Shown: one piece after another, positions 1 to 6,136 of the stretch
Numbering within the stretch: position 1 is the stretch's first letter
How the letters are laid out: every line of letters begins with the position of its first letter
NCBI GenBank assembly: GCA_028709985.1
Contig: JAQUTB010000016.1
Coordinates: 1 to 12,866 of the forward strand
Source of the DNA: Dethiosulfovibrio sp.
GTDB lineage: Bacteria; Synergistota; Synergistia; Synergistales; Dethiosulfovibrionaceae
Direction of reading: 5' to 3'
DNA length: 12,866 nt
The notes under the pieces: model-generated
What the model saw: only the letters and a program-made list of their open reading frames with translations
Told to the model about the DNA's origin: nothing
Databases searched by the model: none
Translations under genes and position numbers: made by a program

Positions 1-774
1 GTAAAAGAATCCGACCCCCCCGGGCCCTTTTGTCTCCAGGGAATATATTAAGGGTCCCTTTTCCCGTGAGGGACAGGAGATCCTCATCATGCCGATCACC
101 CTTGGCGAACCGTTGCCGACCACCCCGACGGTGTACTCGCCGCCTGGAAGAAAGGACTCGGCCAAAGCTGGCTGGCCGTACATGGACCATATCCGCCGGA
201 CCTTTTCCGCCATATCGTCGGGGCTATTGGACAGGGAGTCGTTGAAGACCCCTTTTGATGAGCCTTCCCACCTAGGCTTGACCATCCATGAGCTGTGTTC
301 CTGGAAAAGTTCGTCTAGCCTCAGCAGGTCCGCCTCGTTTTTAAAGCATCTCATGGCTGGGACCGGAATCCCCCCTGCTGAAAGGTTTCTGTGGGTCAGG
401 AGCTTGTCCAGCGATATGGCCAATGACACCGAGTCCGACCCGGTGAATGGGATGCCCAGGCTTTCCAGGATCGACGGAACCTGAGACTCTCTGCCTCGGA
501 AGGATCCAAGCCCTTCCGCTAGGTTAAACACGAAATCGGGACGATTTGCGGATATGGTCTGAAGGAAATTGTGGTTTTGCTCGATAAACACCGGCTCGAA
601 ACCGAGGGACTCAAGCTCCTGAGCGAGGGATTCCACCGTTGCGTAGGAGTCGTACTCCTCGAAGATGTCGCTTTGGCCTTCTAAGCCCTCCGGGCGGAGG
701 TTGCACACGATGGCCACTTTCTTCGGAGAGGGGAAAAGAGGGACGGAACCGGGAGGTTCCAGAAGTTCGTTCAT
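1..774 (-). CDS. ATP-grasp ligase, D-alanine-D-alanine ligase type (partial, 3' end outside window)
   Basis: Reading leftward from ATG at 774 gives 258 open codons that leave the left edge. The translation has a pre-ATP-grasp Rossmann-like start (KVAIVCNLRPEG, about residues 19-30), the segment DFVFNLAEG and RESQVPSILESLGIPFTGSD, then the start of the ATP-grasp fold (LDKLLTHR, WMVKPRWEGSSKGV, ALAESFLPGGEYTVGVVG). These match D-Ala-D-Ala ligases and related amino-acid ligases, which join two amino acids through an acyl phosphate made from ATP. The C-terminal catalytic half is missing, so the exact substrate and a role in peptidoglycan cannot be confirmed. The start is doubtful: the same frame stays open upstream with coding-like sequence, and a promoter and AGGAGG lie about 110-150 bases upstream (see 883-895). 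ATG 774 has only a GGAGG 13 bases upstream, so if the upstream start is really lost, translation from 774 would be weak or give a protein shortened by about 37 residues. Confidence 0.8.
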   Translation of the reverse strand, partial: MNELLEPPGSVPLFPSPKKVAIVCNLRPEGLEGQSDIFEEYDSYATVESLAQELESLGFEPVFIEQNHNFLQTISANRPDFVFNLAEGLGSFRGRESQVPSILESLGIPFTGSDSVSLAISLDKLLTHRNLSAGGIPVPAMRCFKNEADLLRLDELFQEHSSWMVKPRWEGSSKGVFNDSLSNSPDDMAEKVRRIWSMYGQPALAESFLPGGEYTVGVVGNGSPRVIGMMRISCPSREKGPLIYSLETKGPGGVGFFY

Positions 775-882
775 GGTGATAGAGATGCCTCCATTAGTTT
801 TTTCGATATACCTGTCCCGCCTAGGGCGAGACGGACCTATTCTTTTGGCCCTGCCGTTGTAGGTATAGTCGGCTACCTTGGG

Positions 883-895
883 ATTTTTACCTCCT
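883..895 (-). promoter_or_regulatory. Strong ribosome-binding site with its start codon apparently lost
   Basis: On the minus strand AGGAGG (895-890) is followed by TAAAA and then AT|CCCAAGGTAGCC. Adding one G after AT would make ATG CCC AAG GTA GCC, placed 5 bases from the AGGAGG and in frame with the ATP-grasp ligase. It would add an N-terminus beginning MPKVADYTYNGRAKRIG and running without a stop into NGGISITMNELLEPPG. As written there is no ATG, GTG or TTG in that frame between the AGGAGG and ATG 774. The simplest reading is a one-base deletion in the start codon or a sequencing error. Confidence 0.55.
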
Positions 896-921
896 GTTCT
901 GCTTGTCGTGCGTTTCTTGGG

Positions 922-950
922 ATTATACGTCCGAACATGTAGGAAAACAA
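922..950 (-). promoter_or_regulatory. Sigma-70-type promoter for the ATP-grasp ligase gene
   Basis: On the minus strand TTGTTT (950-945) and a perfect TATAAT (927-922) are separated by 17 bases. The AGGAGG at 895-890 lies about 27 bases below the -10 box, a normal leader length for a gene starting near 884. This supports a native start well upstream of ATG 774. It lies in the divergent interval shared with the EamA transporter. Confidence 0.6.
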
Positions 951-1013
951 TCGGGGGCAAGGTAGAATGGGAGTGTCTTTTAGCCTTGTTTTTATCGATG
1001 GAGGAGAGTGCCT

Positions 1014-1883
1014 ATGTTTCGTGGTTCTATGATGCTGATACTGGCGGGGGTTTTCTGGGGAGCCTCCGGAACCTTGCAGGCTTTCGGGCCGGAGGGAATA
1101 TCCCCTCTGGTCTTGGGGGGTATCAGGATAACTGTAGGAGGGCTGTGCCTCATGGCCTTCGTGCTTTATCGAGAGGGGACAAAGGCCTTCGCAGGGAGAT
1201 GGCCCTGGAGGGACGTCCTTATGGCCTCCGCTGGGATGGCCCTTTATCAGCAGTTTTTCTTTGCCTCCATCCTCAGGACAGGCGTCGCCGTTGGAACCAT
1301 GGTCGCAATAGGGAGCTCCCCCGTCATGGGAGGACTGCTGGGAAGGCTCTTCCTCGGCGAGAGGCTGACCGCTCGGTGGATGGGAGCCACAGCCGCCGCC
1401 GTGACCGGATGTGCCCTGCTGTCCCTCGGCGGAAGCCTGACGGTGGACCCGGTGGGCATCGCCCTCGCCCTCTGCGCAGGAACCGCCTTCGGCTTCCTCG
1501 GCATGGGGATGAAAAAGGCCCAAGAGGGGCGGTCCTCCCTGGCGGCTATAGCCCTCTGCATGGCCTTAGGCGCGGTCCTTGCCTCCCCAGCGTTCTTTTT
1601 TGGCTATACGGGATGGGTCTTCACCTCCAAGGGGATCTCCATTGCCCTGGTCCTGGGGGCGATCTGCACCGCCATCCCTTACGGCCTCTACTCCACGGCT
1701 CTTAAGGTCGTGCCGGTATCCACCGCCTGCACCCTCACCCTGGCCGAGCCTTTGACTGCCGCTATTTTGGGGGTGTCGCTCTTGGGAGAAAGGCTCTCGA
1801 TTCCCGCTCTTATAGGGATAGGTTTTATCCTTTTTGGCCTGGCGCTTCTGTCGATGCCCAGAAGGAGGGTGTCATGCCCATGA
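1014..1883 (+). CDS. EamA/DMT-family transporter (RhaT/RarD-like exporter)
   Basis: This 289-residue, very hydrophobic protein has the two tandem EamA repeats, about ten membrane segments in all. The first repeat starts MMLILAGVFWGASGTLQAFGP and ends near SPVMGGLLGRLFLGERL (about residues 100-118). The second starts near VDPVGIALALCAGTAFGF and ends with TLAEPLTAAILGVSLLGERL, the conserved end-of-repeat motif. Such proteins usually export amino acids or small metabolites across the cytoplasmic membrane; the substrate cannot be read here. I chose ATG 1014 because GGAGGA at 1000-1005 lies 8 bases upstream; GTG at 1008 is only 2 bases from it. Its end overlaps the next gene by 10 bases, so the two are probably translated as a coupled pair. 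Confidence 0.85.
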   Translation: MFRGSMMLILAGVFWGASGTLQAFGPEGISPLVLGGIRITVGGLCLMAFVLYREGTKAFAGRWPWRDVLMASAGMALYQQFFFASILRTGVAVGTMVAIGSSPVMGGLLGRLFLGERLTARWMGATAAAVTGCALLSLGGSLTVDPVGIALALCAGTAFGFLGMGMKKAQEGRSSLAAIALCMALGAVLASPAFFFGYTGWVFTSKGISIALVLGAICTAIPYGLYSTALKVVPVSTACTLTLAEPLTAAILGVSLLGERLSIPALIGIGFILFGLALLSMPRRRVSCP

Positions 1884-2239
1884 AAGGACCTTTTTTGACC
1901 GCCAATACCATACTTTATTGTCGTGATTGGTCGAGGACGGTCCAGTTTTACAGGGATCAGCTGGGATTGCCCGTCCTTTTCTCCTCCCAGTGGTTTATCG
2001 AGTTCGCCATAAACGACACCGCCAGGCTCAGCGTGGCGGACGAAAAAAGATCCTCTATTAAGAGCTGCGGAGGTCAGGGAATAACCGTTACATTGGAGGT
2101 TCGAGATATCCGCTCTATCTGGGAGAAGTTTGACAAGGCTGGTCTAACTCCAACGCCGATTAAGACTCACCCATGGGGAGCTTTGGTGTTCTATATCTTC
2201 GACCCAGAGGGACACCGTATAGAAGTGTGGCAGATCTAA
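1874..2239 (+). CDS. VOC-fold (glyoxalase/bleomycin-resistance-like) protein
   Basis: This 121-residue protein has the size and pattern of one vicinal-oxygen-chelate domain: beta-alpha-beta-beta-beta repeated twice. The first module is NTILYCRDWSRTVQFYRDQL followed by LPVLFSSQWFIEFAI; the second is ITVTLEVRDIRSIWEKFDKA, then VFYIFDPEGHRIEVWQI. The closing DPEGHRIEVW is the family's most recognisable motif and supplies the usual C-terminal Glu metal ligand. The usual His in the first strand is absent (NTILYC), so metal-dependent catalysis is uncertain and a binding or resistance role is as likely. Start: AGGAGG (1863-1868) lies 5 bases before ATG 1874, which sits inside the end of the exporter gene. 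A second ATG at 1880 is 11 bases away. The pairing with an exporter suggests handling of one small molecule, but this is inference. Confidence 0.85.
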   Translation: MPMKGPFLTANTILYCRDWSRTVQFYRDQLGLPVLFSSQWFIEFAINDTARLSVADEKRSSIKSCGGQGITVTLEVRDIRSIWEKFDKAGLTPTPIKTHPWGALVFYIFDPEGHRIEVWQI

Positions 2240-2259
2240 AAAATTAAACATAATAATTT

Positions 2260-3490
2260 TCAATTATGGTCTTCCTCTTGGTTTTGCTTTAGCGGCTCTT
2301 TCCCGAGGGAGCGTATCGCGAGCAGGCTCGCTGCCATAGCGCAGGATACTACGAGAAACGCGGTGAAATACCCATCCGCTGTATATATTCCAGGCTGTCC
2401 CGCCGGAAAATGGTCGATCACGATTCCCGTTCCCCATTGAAACACGACCGCCGATAGTACCGCGATCATGTTCATAGCTCCGAAGACGACCCCTCTTTCC
2501 TCCGTTGGAGCGAGAGCCGTCACCCCTGCAAGTGTAAAGACCCCTCGTGCGCCCGATACCGCTCCGAGGAGGAGGGCCGCTGCCCCACCGGTCCAGACAG
2601 GAAGTCCGTATGCGGTAGTCCCGAGCAATATAAACCATGTAAGAGCGTTGGCGGAGCTTAAAACTCCGATAAGTCGGGGTAGTTTATCAGGGGATAGGAT
2701 CACGCCACCCACCATGAGAGGCCCCAGCATCATCCCTGCGCTGATCAGAGAGCTCCAGAAGCGGGCCGACCCCTGGGAGATCTGAAAGGCCGCACTGAAC
2801 CATGCGACGCCCCAGAGTCCCTGAAAGGTCAACGACGACGCGGAGGAAACGGCCCATAGAATCATAAGCGACCTCATGCGGCGGTTCTGAAAAATGAACA
2901 TGATCGCCCTTAAAACTACGTCCCAAAAAGAGGGCCATGAGAAGGCTAGTCCCAGACAGGATAGCGAAGGTCGCTGGCAGACCGAAGTTGTCCAGCACGA
3001 ACCCGAGAGGAGCCACCGAGACGATCGCCCCAAGGCTGGACACGGCGAAGTTGATTCCCGCGTAAAAACAGTAACGTTCCGCGGGGAAGGCGAAGGCCAT
3101 GAAGACCAGGGTCGCCGAGTACATTGGGGATACACCTAATCCTGAGACCAGACGCCACACGCCGAGGGACAGTGGCGTTCGAACTACGGTAAGGAGAAGA
3201 CAGGAGGCTGCCGTGATCAACAGGCCGCAGGTCACCACTCTTACGGGGCCGTATCTGTCGTGAAGTATCCCAGACACCGGCTGCATCATTGCGTAGGCGT
3301 AAAAATGGACGCTGGAGATAAATCCCACCAGCGACGCACTCATACCTAGCCTTTCGCCCTCTAGGGGAAGTATGACCGAGGCCGAGATCCTGAAGAACAC
3401 GGTCAGGAAGAACGATCCTGCCAGCACAATAAAGAGTGGGAAGGATGGGTCCGCAAAAAGTGGCCTGTAGATCGAACGAGAGATATTCAC
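2260..3490 (-). pseudogene. Major facilitator superfamily transporter, interrupted by a +1 frameshift
   Basis: Two overlapping minus-strand frames together encode one MFS transporter. The N-terminal half (3490 to about 2925) has six predicted membrane segments and motif A as GILHDRYGPVRVV. The C-terminal half (about 2929 to 2260) has segments 7-12, including FQGLWGVAWF and a KEPLKQNQEEDHN tail. The switch lies in the run of five A on the plus strand at 2925-2929. With four, the protein would read MALFWDVVLRAIMF across the loop between segments 6 and 7 and be 409 residues long. As written, frame one stops near 2687 after an out-of-frame tail. Start: AAAGGAG (3504-3498) is 7 bases from GTG 3490; the overlapping ATG at 3496 reads Met-Thr-stop. 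The cargo is unknown. A broken gene, a sequencing error and slippage are all possible. Confidence 0.8.
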
Positions 3491-3554
3491 GTCATAACTC
3501 CTTTGACCAGCCGATATTCTAAACCGCCATAATGGATACATGATTCAAACCGGT

Positions 3555-3583
3555 ATAGTAGCACTGTAGGGTGGTGCATACAA
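3555..3583 (-). promoter_or_regulatory. Probable promoter of the MFS transporter gene
   Basis: On the minus strand TTGTAT (3583-3578) and TACTAT (3560-3555) are 17 bases apart. The -10 box is preceded by TGC, which makes an extended -10. It lies about 65 bases above GTG 3490. Its presence suggests the frameshifted gene is still transcribed. Confidence 0.45.
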
Positions 3584-3627
3584 GGGGTGGTACTAAACGG
3601 CATATCTCCCAAATTTGGGCCATAACG

Positions 3628-3673
3628 AGAGAAAGGGGAAAGGTCGTCATGCGACGACCTTTCCCCTTTCTCT
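3628..3673. terminator. 21-bp perfect hairpin after the YfcC-family carrier gene
   Basis: Arms 3628-3648 and 3653-3673 are exact reverse complements with a 4-base loop (ATGC). The hairpin starts directly after the carrier's TAA stop (3676-3674). On the minus strand the 3' arm is C/T rich (CCTTTCCCCTTTCTCT) but is not followed by a clear run of T, so it is a strong hairpin with a poor U-tract. It most likely ends the carrier transcript or protects its 3' end. Confidence 0.65.
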
Positions 3674-5194
3674 TTAGTTAAACCCGGTCAGTACCGCACC
3701 GATTACCACCAAGGATCCCAGGGCGAACAGAAGGGCCTGGAACTTTATCTGGAACTTGGCCCAAGTTCCCCAGTCGATCCTGGCGGCCCCCAAGCAGGCT
3801 ATTAGACAGCCGGAGGTGGGGACTATCAGGTTGGTGAAGCCGTCTCCAAGCTGGAAGGCCAGCACCGCCACCTGTCTGGTCACCCCCGCAAGGTCCGCCA
3901 GAGGGGCCATGAGGGGCATGGTGAGAGCCGCCTGCCCCGAGCCGGATACCACGAAGAAGTTGAAGACCGACTGAAATACGTACATGAGCCAGGCCGATAC
4001 CGCCGTGTGGAAGGAGCTTATGGCGCTTCCCGCTGAGTTCAGGATGGTGTTAAGCACAGTTGGGTCCGTGGGAGAGTCTCCTCCGAGGACGAGTACGATG
4101 CCCTTCGCCATACCAACCACCATGGCGGCTCCCAGGAGGTCTTTGGCCCCTTCCCTGAAGCTTATCGCTATGTCGTTTACCCCCATGTCGTTCAGCTTGA
4201 ACAGGACTCCGATGACCCCCGCAACAAGGCCGACGATGAAGAACTGGGTGGCTATCTCAGGGATATAGTATCCGTTGGTCATGACTCCCCAGATAACCCA
4301 GGCTATGCCGGCGAAAAGGGCCAGCACCACCAGCATGTGTCCCAGGCCGAAGTGGCTCTCTATCTCCTTGCCCTTCTCCACGTTCTCCCTGAAGAAAGAG
4401 TCGGTCTCGTAGCAGAGCGACGACGTGGGATCGGCCTTTACCTTCTCGGCGTATCTCATGGTGTAGAGGATCCCCACCAAGGTGAAGCCCGCCCACATAG
4501 CCATGCGGAACCCTGCGCCGGAGAGGACCGGGATTCCCGATATCCCCTGGGCTATGGCGACGCTGAATGGGTTCATCCAGGAAGTTCCAAACCCTATCTG
4601 TGTGGCCACGTAGGTTATCATTATGGCTGTGATCGAGTCGTAGCCCAGGGCCACGCACACAGGGGCCAGGATCAGGACGAAGGGAATTGCCTCCTCGCCC
4701 ATGCCGAAGACGGCCCCTCCCAGAGAGAACAGGATGAACATCACCGGTATAATAGCCCTCTCCATGCCTTTGAACTTGCTGAGGACGTGGAGAATCCCAG
4801 CCTCAACCGCCCCGGTCTTTATGATTATGCCGAAGGCTCCACCTATGACCAGGATGAAGGCCATAACCCCCACCGCTGAGCCCCACTTGCTGCCGGAGAC
4901 GAAGCCCTCGAAGACGTAGTTTAAGAGGCCCACCTCGCCGTAGGGCTCGAAGACCGCAATGCCCTGCTTGACCGGATTGCCCTGTTCATCCCTCTTAAGC
5001 TCGAAGCTGTCCGGCACGAGGACATTTTTGGTCTTCGTCGCGCCGTCAACCTCGTAGGTTATCTCGTGGGTCTTGTAGGTCCCCACCGGGACGGTGTAGG
5101 TTAAAATTGCCGCTAGGAGGACGACGAAAAAGATGATGACGTATGTATCGGGTATTCTCATTGGCTTGCATGAAGGCTCTTTCTTGCTCGACAT
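3674..5194 (-). CDS. yfcC: YfcC-family (DcuC/AitC-like) carboxylate or amino-acid carrier
   Basis: This 506-residue membrane protein matches the YfcC/DcuC family in length and order of motifs. There is one membrane segment at about 18-37, then a hydrophilic loop of roughly 55 residues (41-95). A dense bundle of segments follows, with GAFGIIIKTGAVEAGI (119-134), FGMGEEAIPF (163-172), GTSWMNPFSVAIAQGISGIP (203-222), VVSGSGQAALTMPLMAPLAD (415-434) and FQLGDGFTNLIVPTSG (447-462). The two polar hairpin-like motifs are where such carriers bind substrate. Family members move C4-dicarboxylates or amino acids in anaerobes, but few YfcC proteins have a proven substrate. The divergent regulator and isoaspartyl dipeptidase point to an aspartate-related or dipeptide substrate; this is inference. 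AGGAG (5210-5206) lies 11 bases before the ATG. The gene ends on a perfect hairpin. Confidence 0.87.
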   Translation of the reverse strand: MSSKKEPSCKPMRIPDTYVIIFFVVLLAAILTYTVPVGTYKTHEITYEVDGATKTKNVLVPDSFELKRDEQGNPVKQGIAVFEPYGEVGLLNYVFEGFVSGSKWGSAVGVMAFILVIGGAFGIIIKTGAVEAGILHVLSKFKGMERAIIPVMFILFSLGGAVFGMGEEAIPFVLILAPVCVALGYDSITAIMITYVATQIGFGTSWMNPFSVAIAQGISGIPVLSGAGFRMAMWAGFTLVGILYTMRYAEKVKADPTSSLCYETDSFFRENVEKGKEIESHFGLGHMLVVLALFAGIAWVIWGVMTNGYYIPEIATQFFIVGLVAGVIGVLFKLNDMGVNDIAISFREGAKDLLGAAMVVGMAKGIVLVLGGDSPTDPTVLNTILNSAGSAISSFHTAVSAWLMYVFQSVFNFFVVSGSGQAALTMPLMAPLADLAGVTRQVAVLAFQLGDGFTNLIVPTSGCLIACLGAARIDWGTWAKFQIKFQALLFALGSLVVIGAVLTGFN

Positions 5195-5307
5195 ATTCGG
5201 TTCAACTCCTATCCTTTGATAAATCTCCCCCGTATGGGGTATTGCTGCCTTATTGAAACTAAAACTCGATTCTGATCGGCTGTCCCTCCCTCAAAAACGA
5301 TGCGATA

Positions 5308-5338
5308 TTGACATTGTGTCGCCATAATGTAGTATATG
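5308..5338 (+). promoter_or_regulatory. Promoter for the regulator-dipeptidase operon
   Basis: A consensus -35 TTGACA lies at 5308-5313. The best -10 candidates are AGTATA (5331-5336, 17-base spacer) and TATATG (5333-5338, 19-base spacer), neither ideal. The gene starts at 5402, with AAAGGAG at 5387-5393, 8 bases before its ATG. The weak -10 sits within overlapping dyads, so a regulator bound there would block the promoter. Confidence 0.5.
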
Positions 5339-5344
5339 GCTACA
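5321..5344. promoter_or_regulatory. Overlapping inverted repeats, candidate operator for the GntR/FCD regulator
   Basis: GCCATA (5321-5326) pairs with TATGGC (5335-5340), and TGTAG (5328-5332) pairs with CTACA (5340-5344) across 7 bases. GntR/FCD regulators bind short palindromes near their own promoters as dimers. Position between the divergent carrier and regulator, over the -10 region, suits joint control of both transcripts. Only the repeats are seen; binding is inferred. Confidence 0.4.
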
Positions 5345-5401
5345 ACATAGCATAGTTCACGTTACGTTGTCCACCCCGAAAAGCGGAAAGGAGTGAGGTA
5401 A

Positions 5402-6136
5402 ATGTGGCCATCGGCCAGCGGCGGCGATTTCCCCCCGTCCTCTCAGGCGGTTCTGGACTATATACTGGATCTAATCGAGGACCTGAGGCTTATGCCCGGA
5501 GAGCCTCTCTACGAGACCACTCTGGCCTCGGAGCTCGGAATGGGACGGACGGGGGTCAGAAATGCCCTCACCTTCTTAGAGGGGACCGGCTTTTTGGAGA
5601 GCGAGCCAGGAAAGAGAGGCTATCGTATGCCCGGTCTTTCCGCCCAGGATATGGAGGACGTTTTCTCCATGAGGGCCCTCTTGGAGGGAGAGGCGGCCTC
5701 CGCGGCGGCGAGAAAGGCCACCTTGGACGACGTGGCCCACCTCAGACATCTCAACGAGATGGAGGAGTCTTTTGCCCTGTCCAACCTCCCCAGGGAATAT
5801 CGTTCCATAAACCTGGAGTTTCACTGTTCCATAGTCAGGATAGGGGGCAACAGCTATCTGGAGAGGGTCTTCCATCCGGTGTTCTGGCGTTCTCGGCTAT
5901 ACATAATGTTCGTCGGCCGCTTTCAGCCCCTGGTGGCCCCTGCGGATCAGGGAATCACCAACACGCCGCTGGAACACCGGAGAATAATAGACGCCATAGA
6001 GAGCAGGGATCAGGAGGGAGCTAAAGAGGCGGCACTGGCCCATCTGAGGGACACCAGGGCCTTCAGGCTGTCCCTCGACGGCGACAGGGCCGCTAAGGTT
6101 CTGTCGGGCAGGATAAAAGCGGAGGAGATCGAGTAA
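5402..6136 (+). CDS. GntR-family regulator with FCD ligand-binding domain
   Basis: This 244-residue protein has an N-terminal winged helix-turn-helix (about 14-77: LDYILDLIEDLRLMPGEPL, LASELGMGRTGVRNAL, LEGTGFLE, KRGYRMPGLS) and an all-helical FCD domain (about 83-225). FCD domains normally bind a metal through Asp and three His, and the metal helps hold a carboxylate ligand. Here the His are seen at 141 (LEFH), 192 (LEHRRIIDAIESRD) and 214 (ALAHLRDT), while the usual Asp four residues before the first His is Asn137. It abuts the dipeptidase gene (TAA directly followed by ATG) and faces the carrier, so it probably represses one or both until an acidic amino acid or related ligand is present. 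The ATG at 5402 has AAAGGAG 8 bases upstream. Confidence 0.88.
   Translation: MWPSASGGDFPPSSQAVLDYILDLIEDLRLMPGEPLYETTLASELGMGRTGVRNALTFLEGTGFLESEPGKRGYRMPGLSAQDMEDVFSMRALLEGEAASAAARKATLDDVAHLRHLNEMEESFALSNLPREYRSINLEFHCSIVRIGGNSYLERVFHPVFWRSRLYIMFVGRFQPLVAPADQGITNTPLEHRRIIDAIESRDQEGAKEAALAHLRDTRAFRLSLDGDRAAKVLSGRIKAEEIE

Noticed and set aside
873..1523. Long minus-strand frame of 216 codons opposite the EamA transporter
   Set aside because: Its translation is Gly/His/Ser/Pro-rich without fold-like patterning. It lies antisense to a clearly real membrane protein and over the ligase promoter.
878..1705. Plus-strand frame of 275 codons overlapping the EamA transporter
   Set aside because: Arg/Gly/Pro-rich translation with no family pattern; it is a shifted frame of the transporter.
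2247..2268. CATAAT/ATTATG dyad between the VOC-fold and MFS genes as a terminator
   Set aside because: The stem is only six A/T-rich pairs, too weak to call as a terminator.
4337..4879. Plus-strand frame of 180 codons inside the YfcC-family gene
   Set aside because: His/Glu/Asp-rich, antisense to strongly conserved carrier motifs.
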